A stretch of 64,000 bases of DNA from JBGPTF01 sp041490445 (GCA_041490445.1 JBGPTF010000007.1:62001-126000); one strand, 5' to 3'. Counted from the first letter of the stretch, positions 51,604 to 60,544 are shown. The notes: a model not told the origin generated them from the sequence alone. Numbers and translations are program-made.

Positions 51604-54600
51604 TCAGTCCTCCTTTTTCTTCTTCTCGCTTGCCATCTGTCCTATCTCCTTCCTTTGGCCTTGTTTCTGTTGTTCTTTCTCCTTCTTTCGAAATTCCTTT
51701 CGCTCCTTGTCGACATCCTTCCTGAAACCCTCAGCACGCTTCTCAACGGGTCGCAGATCGTGTAACTTTTCGTTAGGGCCACCTTTGTCTCGTGCGTCTT
51801 TTTTCGTGTCCTCGAAAAACTGATCGGTATTCGTTCGAGCATCCTTTTCATGCCCCATCTCGTGTTCAGCATTCTTTTGGTCACCGAGATCGAGCTTAAT
51901 CTCCACAGATGTAGTGCCATCCGCGTAACGCTTGACCTCAGCGTCCGCTGGAGCATGATTGGGAAGAGGAACGACGCCCTTTTGTTCGACAATCACTCTG
52001 ATGCTGTGATCAGCCTTCGCCGCGTTCAGCTCAGTACGGAAGCTTGACGATTCATGCGCGATCGTGTTGAACATCTCTTCCAGTTCTGGATCCTTGAAGA
52101 TCACATCCGGTGCATGCCCATCGGCATCCACCGACGTCACGGGGTTGTTCCGGACGTAGCTGTAGAGGTTCAGGCTTTGCGGGTCGCCGAATTCGGCGTA
52201 GGGGACGGCGGTCGCTTTCGCGGCCCAGTCGGGAATCATGAACCGCGCCAGCCCCGAGGAGTAGTAGCGAGCATCGAAGTCGTCGAGATTCGTTTCCGCG
52301 TCGTGCTGCTTGCCGGTGAAGTGAAGCGGGCTGGGGTCGCCGCAGGAGCCGCTCGTGGCAAGGCCGTCGCCGAACGGCAGGCTCGTCATCGTCTCGCAGA
52401 CCGCACCTGCCACAGTGCTGCGCGCGCGCTCGGTCCCGAGCCAGTCCGCGTGGATGAAGTACGTCGCCCCGCTCGCCCCGCCGCTGTACGTGGCGAGGTG
52501 CCGCCCGCCCACGTACACCTCTCCCCGATTCCACGCGCCCGCCGCACTCACTTCGCTGACCTGGTGCCCTTCGAGGTCGTAGAGATAATCCACCTTTGTC
52601 CCCGAAGTAGTGGATGTGCAGCTTGCAGCGCCGGTTGTCTTCCTCACGCGCTGCCCGTTCGCATCGTAGACGTAGATCGCTGTCCCGCTGTCCACGCACA
52701 CGATGCGGTTCTCGGCGTCGTACGTGTAGCTGTGCGCACCGTCGTTCAACAAGTTCCCCGCCGCGTCGTAGGAATAGCCGTCTATCCGGTTGTTGCTCCC
52801 GGAAAAACTCAGGCTCGAAGTGTTTCCCGGAGGGCCTCCGGTGCCATTCAAACTTTGATGCCACCGATTGCCTAAGCGGTCGTAGTCGTACGTGTACCAG
52901 TAAGTTTGTCCGGAAGGTACCGATTTTACCAGCCGGTTGAAATCGTCGTATTGGTACGTCCAATTGCCGTTGGCGCTGTCGTTCGCCGCCAGCACGTCGC
53001 CGTTCGGCGCGTAGCTCAACGTCACATTATAGCCCCCCGTTCCACCCGTCAAAGTGGAACCCGACGGCGACGCCGAAAACGACGGCGAACTGAACTGCGC
53101 CGGGTTGTTCGTCTGCGAACTGGCCGAGAGCGTGTAATTCGCACCGGCGCCGAACGCCTTGCTCGTCAGCGTGACGACGCTGCCAGCCGACGTGGCCGTG
53201 ACCGGCGAGGCAGGTGCAGCATTGAACGCCGTCACGAGAGCGGCGGCGATCGAAGAGCCGGTGCTGCCATTGCCGTAGGCAACTGATTCGGGAAACCCGT
53301 TCACTGTGACCGTCACGATCCCGCTGTCAAATACGGGCGTGCCTGTGCCGCCGGTGAGCGTCGCGCCGGACGGAGATCCCGTAAACGACGGCGTGGCAAA
53401 ATCCACCGTATCGTAAGCCGTCGAAGCGGAGAGCGAATAGTTTGTTGCGCTCCCGGTCAGCTTGCTGGTCAGCGTGATCGTGGTGCCCGACAAGCTGGCA
53501 GTCACTGGATACGTCGAGCTGCCGTTGATGCTGGTCGTGAGGGCAGACGCAATCGAGGAGGCAGTGCTCGTCTGGCCGTAGCCGGCGCTGATGGCAACGC
53601 CATTCACCGTGATGGATACCGAGCCTGAATCGTAGACCGTCCGCAGGCATGGGTTGGTGAGAGCCGACGAAGTGCTCTGCTTTGTCGAAGCCGCCCCCAG
53701 ACACACGTTGATAACCGTGGACTCTTCCGCACCCGAGATCGTGACGGACCCGGTGCCCCGAGTGCCTCCCGAGGATTGCTCCGAACCACTCACCGAAACC
53801 GTTGCCGAGGCGGGGTTGCCCTGCGACTGGCTCGTTCCCGTGGCCGCCAGCGATTGCAACCAGCCGCGCTTCGTGTAATTGAGCGCCTCATTCAGGCCGT
53901 TCCCCATCGTCGCTGAACTCATCCCTCCGAAGGGGCTATACACCACGCTTGAAAGCATCGTCGCCGGATGATTGGCGTCCACCAGGCTGCTGGTCATCGA
54001 AGTGATCCGCGCGGCGGAATCGAGATTATAAGAGAACGTCACGCCCATGCCGTTCGTGGCGGAGGTCATGTCTCCATTCAAGTCATATAAGTAAGCCAGC
54101 GGGAAATACGCTGTGCCGCAGTTCTGCGGCGTGCACTGCCACTGGTTCTTCGCGCGGCCCATCTGGTCGTAGCTGTTGAATGTTGCGGTGTTCGACGTGT
54201 ACGACTCGACCATCCGCCCGATGGGGTAGAGGAGACTCACCCCGGTCGGGCAGCCGGCCAGCGGACACGCGTCGTAGGCGAAGCTGGCGGCAGGCGTTGT
54301 TCCGTCGCTGTAGGACTTGGTGTTGAGCCGGTTCAGCGCGTCGTACTGATACGTCGTCGTGACGGTGACCGCCGGGTTCGTCTGATTGGGCTTCGGCGCA
54401 ACCTTTGCCGTCAGGTTGCCATTCTTGTCGTACGTGTACGTGATTGTTCCCGACTCGGGATTCGATGCGCTCGTCAATTGGGAAAGCGAGTTGTACACGA
54501 ACGTGCGCGCGTTCAAGCCGTTCTGTGTGGCCGAGGTGAGATTCCCCAGCAGGTCGTACTGATAGGTGGTCAGAAAGCCGGCCGCGGCGATGTCCTGCGA

Positions 54601-56775
54601 GCACGCTCCGGGTGTGCCCGACGTTCCCAATTGCGATGCGCTGCTGACCTCGCAAACCGAATTCAGTCTTCCCAGGGCGTCCGTCTGGGAGATGCGTTGC
54701 AGGTTTTTCGAGCCGCCCGGTTCGGTGGTTCCTTCGTCCGTTACCCTGGTTGCCCTCCCGGTGTAGGTCGTCTGGACCGTCGCGCCATCGGGGTGCGCCA
54801 CCAGTGTGGTCCGGCCCAGGGCGTCGTAGGTAAAGGTCGAGAGGCCGTAGGTGGGATCGCCCATCGTTCGATAAGGATTCGAGACTTGATACGCACGGCC
54901 GAGACCGTCATAGCTGGTGGTGGTGTAGTCGGTCCCGCTCGGGTCGGACGTGAGCTGGCTCTGCGTGACGTGGCCCAATCCATCCATGACGGCGACGCTG
55001 GTGACGAACTGCCCGGAAGCATTCAGCTTCTTGGAAGTGGTCACTCTGGGAGGATAGGCGTCGTTGTAGGACAGCAGGGTTTGGCCGCCATCGGGTGAAT
55101 CCGTTCTTGTGAGCCGGCCCAGACTATCAACGTACTGGAAGGAGCTAACCTGCCCGTTCTCATCCGTGATCTGCGTCAATTGCCCATCGTTGTAGCCGTA
55201 CGAGAATTGCGTGATATGAGAAACGCCATTTGTCGGCGGACGCGTGATCTGCGTCAGGTAGGCGTTGGTGTTGCCGGGCGGCGTCCCGCTGGTATAACGA
55301 TCCGCGTAGGAATACTGCGTGGGAGGATTGCCGTTCGGATCGGTCATCGTGAGCTGCTGGCCGGTCTTGTCGTAGGTGTAGGTCGTTACGATCTGTGGGT
55401 TCGGGCAGTTGGGGAAGCATTGCTGGATCTTCTTCGTGAGATTCCCGCGCGGGGTGGTGGAGGTGGGACCGTAATTCGTCTCGTCATGCGTGCCAGCGGG
55501 AAGGCCAGAGACATCAGTTACCGAAGGGGTTCCGGGGGAGCCGCACACCGTCGTGCCGCCGTCGTAGAAATAATCCGTCTCGGCGATGTTTGTGCCGCCT
55601 CCGTCAGTGACCGTCGTCCGGCAAGGCCGGTCCGCAATCGGCCCGGCATAACTGTTGATCGTCTTGCGGGTCGGCGATCCCTGCCCAAAGTCATATTCGT
55701 GCTTCTCCATGATTTGCCCAAAGGGCACGGTGTATTGGTAGGTCACCAGCGAACTGAGGCCATTGTCGAGCGTTGTTTGTTCACTCGTTAGCAGGTAGGG
55801 ATCGTACCAGGCCTTGTTGACGGTCCGCAGAGTGCTTCCATTCGTATCCTTGTAAACGACGGTCTGCTCGACCGGGATCTGCATCGCAAAATGGCTGGGC
55901 ATCAGGGGAACTTGGGGCGCGTCCTTTGGCGTGTAGGTGTAGAGCGTTTGGAAGCTGGTCCCGCGGACCACGTCGGTGGTCGTGACGGTCGTTTGCTTAG
56001 TGACCCATACGGTGTAGTCAGTGGCGTTCCAGGTGGTCGAGTAGGTGAAATTCTGCCGGAGCGCCACATTCTGGCCATCAAAGCTGACGTCGCGCTCTGA
56101 GACGACGAAGGTGTTATAGGAATATAGGCAAGATTCATTTCCGCCACCCGGAGATGACAGGGCCGCGAATTCGGAGTTTAGGTTCTGCGCCCACGTGTAG
56201 CTCACGTAGCCGCCGTCCGGATAGGTGATCTTTGAAAGCAGGCCCGATTGAGGATCGTAGGTAAAATGGTATTGCTGGCCATTCGGAAGCGTGATCGCTG
56301 TGACTACCGAGATAGGGCCCCCCGGTCCGAGAATGGGCGAATAACATTGCGCGTTGCCAAGCTGTGCTTTCAGGGTGGACCCGAGCCATGAAGTGACCGG
56401 TGTTGTTCCCCAGGTGAGCGTGTACGGTTGCGCCAGGCCGGAGACTGTGACGGTATTTCCCGTTGCGCCAAATCCTGAAGACGAAAGTACCGGCCGACCC
56501 AGGGTGTCGGTTTCGTTGATCGTGCCGTTGTTGAATGTGATCAGGTTCCCGTTCCGGTCTTCAAGGGAATCGGGTATCGAGGTGTTGGGATCGTCACTGT
56601 TGTTGAAGCCGTCCTGGAACTTGTATGTTGTTCCGTGGGCGTCCAAGATAGTCAGATTCCCGATGTATCCACTCGTCTGAGCGGTGTAAAAGTCCGTCCC
56701 CGCGGCCAACCTGTCGACTCTGCCCGTGCACATGTAGGCATTTCCAAATCTAAAAAGGTGATCGAAAGTCAGCAA
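51604..56775 (-). CDS. RHS-repeat protein with HEMGH-containing C-terminal tip, 5'-truncated
   Basis: 1723 codons open. Dozens of YD/RHS repeats (for example FSYGYNDGQLTQITDENGQV, YQYDLLGNLTSA, YTYDKNGNLTAKV) and the core boundary ARYYSSGLARFMIPDWAAKA with NLYSYVRNNPVTSVDADGH. The last ~169 residues form the variable tip, which contains HEMGH at residues 1638-1642, an HExxH zinc-peptidase motif, and a charged lysine-rich tail. Between about 53030 and 53640 two ~95-residue beta repeats (VTVNGFPESVAYG, SITVNGVAISAGYG) interrupt the RHS shell. The 5' end lacks a signal peptide and any plausible ATG before 56733; the frame begins in mid-repeat, so the gene is truncated. Confidence 0.8.
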   Translation of the reverse strand: MLTFDHLFRFGNAYMCTGRVDRLAAGTDFYTAQTSGYIGNLTILDAHGTTYKFQDGFNNSDDPNTSIPDSLEDRNGNLITFNNGTINETDTLGRPVLSSSGFGATGNTVTVSGLAQPYTLTWGTTPVTSWLGSTLKAQLGNAQCYSPILGPGGPISVVTAITLPNGQQYHFTYDPQSGLLSKITYPDGGYVSYTWAQNLNSEFAALSSPGGGNESCLYSYNTFVVSERDVSFDGQNVALRQNFTYSTTWNATDYTVWVTKQTTVTTTDVVRGTSFQTLYTYTPKDAPQVPLMPSHFAMQIPVEQTVVYKDTNGSTLRTVNKAWYDPYLLTSEQTTLDNGLSSLVTYQYTVPFGQIMEKHEYDFGQGSPTRKTINSYAGPIADRPCRTTVTDGGGTNIAETDYFYDGGTTVCGSPGTPSVTDVSGLPAGTHDETNYGPTSTTPRGNLTKKIQQCFPNCPNPQIVTTYTYDKTGQQLTMTDPNGNPPTQYSYADRYTSGTPPGNTNAYLTQITRPPTNGVSHITQFSYGYNDGQLTQITDENGQVSSFQYVDSLGRLTRTDSPDGGQTLLSYNDAYPPRVTTSKKLNASGQFVTSVAVMDGLGHVTQSQLTSDPSGTDYTTTSYDGLGRAYQVSNPYRTMGDPTYGLSTFTYDALGRTTLVAHPDGATVQTTYTGRATRVTDEGTTEPGGSKNLQRISQTDALGRLNSVCEVSSASQLGTSGTPGACSQDIAAAGFLTTYQYDLLGNLTSATQNGLNARTFVYNSLSQLTSASNPESGTITYTYDKNGNLTAKVAPKPNQTNPAVTVTTTYQYDALNRLNTKSYSDGTTPAASFAYDACPLAGCPTGVSLLYPIGRMVESYTSNTATFNSYDQMGRAKNQWQCTPQNCGTAYFPLAYLYDLNGDMTSATNGMGVTFSYNLDSAARITSMTSSLVDANHPATMLSSVVYSPFGGMSSATMGNGLNEALNYTKRGWLQSLAATGTSQSQGNPASATVSVSGSEQSSGGTRGTGSVTISGAEESTVINVCLGAASTKQSTSSALTNPCLRTVYDSGSVSITVNGVAISAGYGQTSTASSIASALTTSINGSSTYPVTASLSGTTITLTSKLTGSATNYSLSASTAYDTVDFATPSFTGSPSGATLTGGTGTPVFDSGIVTVTVNGFPESVAYGNGSTGSSIAAALVTAFNAAPASPVTATSAGSVVTLTSKAFGAGANYTLSASSQTNNPAQFSSPSFSASPSGSTLTGGTGGYNVTLSYAPNGDVLAANDSANGNWTYQYDDFNRLVKSVPSGQTYWYTYDYDRLGNRWHQSLNGTGGPPGNTSSLSFSGSNNRIDGYSYDAAGNLLNDGAHSYTYDAENRIVCVDSGTAIYVYDANGQRVRKTTGAASCTSTTSGTKVDYLYDLEGHQVSEVSAAGAWNRGEVYVGGRHLATYSGGASGATYFIHADWLGTERARSTVAGAVCETMTSLPFGDGLATSGSCGDPSPLHFTGKQHDAETNLDDFDARYYSSGLARFMIPDWAAKATAVPYAEFGDPQSLNLYSYVRNNPVTSVDADGHAPDVIFKDPELEEMFNTIAHESSSFRTELNAAKADHSIRVIVEQKGVVPLPNHAPADAEVKRYADGTTSVEIKLDLGDQKNAEHEMGHEKDARTNTDQFFEDTKKDARDKGGPNEKLHDLRPVEKRAEGFRKDVDKERKEFRKKEKEQQKQGQRKEIGQMASEKKKKED
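53026..53640 (-). repeat. tandem beta-repeat insertion in the RHS protein
   Basis: Two related ~95-residue units encode VTVNG...YGNGSTGSSIAAALVT and ITVNG...YGQTSTASSIASALTT, each ending SPSGATLTGG or SPSGSTLTGG. They interrupt the RHS repeats and resemble flagellin/cadherin-like surface modules. Seen directly in the translated sequence. Confidence 0.7.
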
Positions 56776-57246
56776 GCCTAGTGAATATCGTGTAGTGCTC
56801 CCTGCTAATTTAGACAGTCAGGGCCTCGGTTTTTAGTGCAGCTGCAAACTCCAGGAACGCCTCGCGCGAGCTGACGATATGACGGCCCATATAGCTCCTC
56901 GCTGCATTTGGCAGCCTCGTGTACCCGCCGTGTACCTCAGACAGGCGTTTTGGGCGGTTTTCGCGCTTTTGGCGTAACGTAAAATGAGTAACTTACGTGT
57001 TTTCAACGGACGGTAGTATTGCGACTCCCCCCGCCTCCACCTGCCTTCGTTCGCTGCTGCGAGCTTCGGCAGGCTGCGTTCACTGTTCCAAGAACCGACT
57101 CAGCATTGCAAGCAAAACCGTGCGCACTGGGGCAGAGCGAAGGCAGGTGCGCGCCGTAGCCTACTTCCAGTTGAGGAACAAATGATCTGAGAGGAATTGT
57201 TGAGGCACTGCTATCATCCGTTAGACCGAGGGCGGAGGCGGGCCGA
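56776..57246. other. gap at the truncated 5' end of the RHS gene
   Basis: A 471-bp gap. On the minus strand a ~58-codon open stretch ends at 56810 (its last ATG reads MGRHIVSSREAFLEFAAALK), possibly the C-terminal remnant of another gene. The RHS reading frame stops being open about 12 codons upstream of 56775 with no start. REP-like element 1 occupies 57022-57073. Confidence 0.5.
57022..57073 (+). repeat. REP-like element 1: 18-nt head plus hairpin
   Basis: CGACTCCCCCCGCCTCCA (57022-57039) followed at once by a hairpin CCTGCC (57040-57045) ... GGCAGG (57068-57073). The same head, with one or two changes, recurs at 57587 and 58838, each time leading into a palindrome. Confidence 0.55.
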
Positions 57247-57528
57247 ATGCACTACGTTTACCTTCTCCGAAGCGAAAGTCGTCCCGAACAGACTTACATC
57301 GGCCTCACGCAAGACTTACGCGCTCGGCTCAATCAACACAATTCGGGCAAGTCAATTCACACAAACAAATTCGCTCCGTGGCGCATCGTTGCCTATGTCG
57401 GTTTTGCTGACGAAAAACGGGCGGCTGCGTTCGAGAGATATCTGAAGAGCGGGTCGGGGCGCGCTTTCGCAAGCAGACACCTCTGGGACCGGCCCGCTGT
57501 GCAGGCCACAAGAAGAAAGCCGTGTTGA
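57247..57528 (+). CDS. GIY-YIG nuclease-family protein
   Basis: 93 aa. HYVYLLRSESRPEQTYIGLT carries the GIY-YIG-like core (VYLL...YIGLT), then the Arg of DLRARLNQHNSG and the late EKRAAAFERYLKSGSGR (catalytic-type Glu). This is the small UPF0213/URI-type single-domain form. The role in the cell is unclear; such genes are common in accessory regions near tRNA-derived repeats. Confidence 0.85.
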   Translation: MHYVYLLRSESRPEQTYIGLTQDLRARLNQHNSGKSIHTNKFAPWRIVAYVGFADEKRAAAFERYLKSGSGRAFASRHLWDRPAVQATRRKPC

Positions 57529-57530
57529 TC

Positions 57531-57564
57531 GGGGGTTCCCCTCGGCTGCGCTCGGGACAAACTC
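57531..57564 (+). repeat. 34-bp direct repeat, copy 1
   Basis: A 34-bp stretch beginning GGGGGTTCCCCTCGGCTGCG, identical to 57906-57939. It starts 2 bp after the first GIY-YIG gene and leads into a 10-bp inverted repeat (AAACTCAGCC at 57559-57568 with GGCTGAGTTT at 57576-57585). Confidence 0.8.
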
Positions 57565-57586
57565 AGCCCCAAGATGGCTGAGTTTG

Positions 57587-57627
57587 CGACTTCCCCCGCC
57601 TCCAAAATTTCGCGGAGCGAAATTTTG
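57587..57627 (+). repeat. REP-like element 2: 18-nt head plus hairpin
   Basis: CGACTTCCCCCGCCTCCA (57587-57604) overlapping a perfect 11-bp stem CAAAATTTCGC (57603-57613) / GCGAAATTTTG (57617-57627) with a GGA loop. Between the two GIY-YIG genes. Confidence 0.55.
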
Positions 57628-57674
57628 TCCTGAGCGAGCACGCATTTTGGGCGAGTCGAAGGGCAAGAATTCCT

Positions 57675-58010
57675 GTGTACTATTGCTATATTCTCTGCTG
57701 TGCGGACTACTCCTTTTATGTGGGCGTCACAGAGGATTTGGAACAGCGCGTCCAGCGACACAACGAAGGCACTGCTTCAGACTGGACCTCGCGACGCCGC
57801 CCTGTATCACTGGTTTGGTCTGAAGAGCATCCGACGCTCTCCTCTGCGCGGAGCCGTGAAAATCAGTTGAAGCGCTGGAGCCATCATAAAAAGGCAAGCC
57901 TGGTTGGGGGTTCCCCTCGGCTGCGCTCGGGACAAACTCGTGCCGAGGCGCGGGCGAAAACGTTAATGTGCTTGCTGAAAAAGAATCTGATACAGATCGA
58001 AGAAGGATAG
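57675..58010 (+). CDS. GIY-YIG nuclease-family protein, second copy
   Basis: 111 aa beginning YYCYILCCADYSFYVGVTED (GIY..YVG core), with DLEQRVQRHNEG and ARSRENQLKRWSHHKK (catalytic-type Glu). The C-terminal third (SLVGGSPRLRSGQTRAEARA) is encoded by the 34-bp repeat copy at 57906, so the original C-terminus has been replaced or extended by repeat DNA. GTG start at 57675. Confidence 0.75.
   Translation: MYYCYILCCADYSFYVGVTEDLEQRVQRHNEGTASDWTSRRRPVSLVWSEEHPTLSSARSRENQLKRWSHHKKASLVGGSPRLRSGQTRAEARAKTLMCLLKKNLIQIEEG
57906..57939 (+). repeat. 34-bp direct repeat, copy 2 (inside a coding frame)
   Basis: Identical to 57531-57564. It is read in frame as GGSPRLRSGQT within the second GIY-YIG gene. 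Confidence 0.8.
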
Positions 58011-58215
58011 GGGGTCGAGTCCTACTCTTGCACCCTATGCCGACAGTGCGGCAATTGTAGGGTCCAAACATCGCACCTTGTCGGCGTTCATAACAAGGTA
58101 AGTGCGTGGTCGTTGAGTCTAACGCGAGTCCTCACGACCCCCATGGACTATACCGCTCGCCAGATTTCGGCGATGACGCAGTATATCATGGGACCGGCCC
58201 CCTGAAAATCCCGAA

Positions 58216-58671
58216 CTACTTCAAGGAAGAAACCCGCTCACCTAAGAACTGAATCTTAATAACGTAATATGTCTTGGGGCCTTCATGAAATTGGTATTTC
58301 CCCAAATTAGCTTGGACATCATCTTGGTAGATGATAGGTAGATAGGTGAAAGTTTGACCGTGACTCCCACCGAGCGTGTCACAAACTCCTGATACATAGT
58401 CAATAACGTCCATTCCCTTTTCTAAGGAAGGCGCGAAAATGGAAAGTGTTAGCGAGATCGCCAAGTCGCTCCACCTGCGCCCCCGCATTGCCTTCGTGGC
58501 CGCTTCGCGGAGACGCAAGAATCGGTCATGATTCTTATTGTGCGAATTTCTTATTGATGTTTTGTAATCCTTATAGGGGGGCAAACCGGTAACTTTGAAT
58601 GTGAGGCAGTGACCTATCTTGGGACTCGGTTTAGTCGGGAGGGCTCCGGGATGAAGCGGAGGAAGTGGCAT
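58216..58671 (-). CDS. RusA-like endonuclease candidate
   Basis: 151 aa. CLTFKVTGLPPYKDYKTSIR near the N-terminus and LEKGMDVIDYVSGVCDTLGG...IIYQDDVQANLGKYQFHEG at the end resemble the RusA/YbaZ-like resolvase layout, where acidic residues in a DxD-N-K-type stretch and a late DD bind metal. The start is uncertain; the first ~20 residues (MPLPPLHPGALPTKPSP) look non-native. Typical of phage or mobile DNA. Alternative: unrelated hypothetical. Confidence 0.4.
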   Translation of the reverse strand: MPLPPLHPGALPTKPSPKIGHCLTFKVTGLPPYKDYKTSIRNSHNKNHDRFLRLREAATKAMRGRRWSDLAISLTLSIFAPSLEKGMDVIDYVSGVCDTLGGSHGQTFTYLPIIYQDDVQANLGKYQFHEGPKTYYVIKIQFLGERVSSLK

Positions 58672-59056
58672 TTCGTGTTACGGGGTCAGATAATATCATG
58701 CACCGCAGAAAATACCTCAGGCGAACAAAAAGCGATGTGTGCTAAATGTGTGGCCGAACCGCGTAATCTGAGTGGAGAGCGTTTTGTGCGTATTGAAAAC
58801 ACAGCAAGTTGAATGGAATCAGTGAACCGATAGAATCCGACTCTCCCCGCCTCCATTCGCCTGCGCCCGTTCCGGGCTACGGCGAACAGGTTCGCTTTCG
58901 CCCGTTGCAGTTCAAGGCGAATAAGATCGCTCTTGCCTGTTCCACGTCACGGCGAACATATTGCATCGGTGCGGGATTCAATTCGCGGCGTCACCGGCGG
59001 GCCGCTTGACCGTCCGCGCATTGGCCCGAACCGCAAAAACCTGCCTCATCGATGTT
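58672..59056. other. 385-bp gap, with REP-like element 3
   Basis: No solid gene. A small plus-strand ORF ending at 58812 (MKRRKWHFVLRGQIISCTAE, with C..CAKC) could be a 53-aa protein but overlaps the RusA-like frame. REP-like element 3 occupies 58838-58886. Confidence 0.35.
58838..58886 (+). repeat. REP-like element 3: 18-nt head plus hairpin
   Basis: CGACTCTCCCCGCCTCCA (58838-58855) then hairpin TTCGCC (58856-58861) ... GGCGAA (58881-58886) with an inner GCCC/GGGC pair. Preceding GAATCC gives GAATCCGACTCTCCCCG, reminiscent of the 3' end of a tRNA-Ser gene. Confidence 0.55.
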
Positions 59057-60148
59057 TCAAGCAGGGCGGCCTTTGCTCAGCATGTCTTCGTAAACGCGGA
59101 GCGTGTTCGCGACCATCAGAGCCGCTGAAAATCTTCGCTCGACTTCTTCCCGCCCTGCCCTGCCAAGGGACTGCCGCAGCCGTTCATCGCGCAACAAGCG
59201 CAGCATCGCCTGCGCAAACTTCTTTCCATCCGGCTCCGTTACCAGCGCCGTCCGTCCGTCGGCGACCACCTCCGCCAGGCCGCCGCGGGCCGTGGAGACC
59301 GCCGGCAATCCCCACGCCATCGCCGCTTGCAGCGACGTCCCCAGGCCTTCGAATTCGGATGGAAACACGAACGCATCGAGCGCCGCGTACACCTGCTCGA
59401 CATTCTCCAAGAAGCCGGCAAAATGCACGGCCTCCGTCTGTCCGAGTTCCTTCGTCAGCTTCTCCAGATCCATGCGGCACGGTCCATCGCCGGCCAAAAG
59501 CAGCCGCGCCCTCGGAAATTCGGCCCGCACTGCTGCGAGCGCTTCGATCGCGTGCTTCTGGCCCTTCTCGGGCACGAAAACGCCGACGCAGCCAAATAGA
59601 AATTCATCTTCCGTCGCGCCCCAATGTTTCCGCGCCTCGTTGCGCGTTTCCGGACTCGCCGGCGGCGGGACCTCGACACCTTCATTCACGATCGCGATTC
59701 GCTTCTCTTCGATGCCAGCGGCAAGAAGGCTCTGCGCCACCTCACGACAATTCGCCACGAAGCACGACACGGCGCGGAATCGCGCCCGCGAGACCGCGTT
59801 TCGTCCCAGCGGAAAACCGATCCGCCGGGAAAGCAGCAGCGGCATCCGCCGATGCGCCCCCGCCATCCACGCCGCCGTCAGCGCGTGCGGTTCATTCGCA
59901 TGAAGAAGATCGAACCGGCCGCTCTTCAACAGCCGGCGAAGCTGTGCTGCGGCCGAGAGGCGCAAAGCAGAGCGCGAAACTTCGTGGACGGGGATTCCGA
60001 TTTCGGTTACGCGCCGGGCCAGCGGCGAATTCCGCGGCGCCACCAGCTCCACCGCATGTCCCTTCTCCCGCAAGCCGCGCAGCAGCAGGAAGGCTTGACT
60101 CTGCCCGCCACGCCACTCGCGGTCGAGGTCAACGAAGAGCAGTGTCAT
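59057..60148 (-). CDS. GT4-family glycosyltransferase
   Basis: 363 aa GT-B fold. N-terminal LDREWRGGQSQAFLLLRGLR and LLHANEPHALTAAW; C-terminal FGCVGVFVPEKGQKHAIEAL, LLAGDGPCRMDLEKL and the donor-site region FPSEFEGLGTSLQAAMAWGL, in which the second glutamate of the usual EX7E is Ala. It should transfer a sugar from a nucleotide donor; acceptor unknown. It stands alone with no polysaccharide cluster in the window. Confidence 0.85.
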   Translation of the reverse strand: MTLLFVDLDREWRGGQSQAFLLLRGLREKGHAVELVAPRNSPLARRVTEIGIPVHEVSRSALRLSAAAQLRRLLKSGRFDLLHANEPHALTAAWMAGAHRRMPLLLSRRIGFPLGRNAVSRARFRAVSCFVANCREVAQSLLAAGIEEKRIAIVNEGVEVPPPASPETRNEARKHWGATEDEFLFGCVGVFVPEKGQKHAIEALAAVRAEFPRARLLLAGDGPCRMDLEKLTKELGQTEAVHFAGFLENVEQVYAALDAFVFPSEFEGLGTSLQAAMAWGLPAVSTARGGLAEVVADGRTALVTEPDGKKFAQAMLRLLRDERLRQSLGRAGREEVERRFSAALMVANTLRVYEDMLSKGRPA

Positions 60149-60544
60149 CGCGTCTCAGTTCTGGCCGCGCGTTGGAGACGCTGGCCAAAGCTCCAATACC
60201 CAAACGCGGTTCGCGCAGTCCTTCCGCGAACGAGCCAGTTGTCACGCCCGATACCGCCACAGGCCACCTGAGCGGCAATCCCCTTCTGCGCGACGAACCA
60301 GCCGTCGAGCTCAACTCCGGGTCAAATATACCAGCCTAGAGGCGTGAGCGATGTCGCGCTGATACAAGAAGCACGACGCCCTCATGGTTGGCCCTTGATC
60401 CGGTGTTGAAGCCTGCCCGGATGAATCGAACGCTGCTGTCATCAATGAAAACGGTAGCGATCGTGAAGGCATGCGGCTTCCCCTTGCGGGCGCTGCGCCG
60501 CGGCGTTATATTTCGTCGCGCGTTCCCTTCCGAAGGAGGCTCCC
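60149..60544. other. 396-bp intergenic region
   Basis: Between the divergent GT4 and class II aldolase genes. No gene, repeat or hairpin stands out. GAAGGAGG (60533-60540) immediately before the aldolase start is its ribosome-binding site. Confidence 0.5.

Noticed and set aside
58609..58812. Small plus-strand ORF with C..CAKC
   Set aside because: Overlaps another candidate frame and has no recognisable family; kept only as a note in the gap entry.
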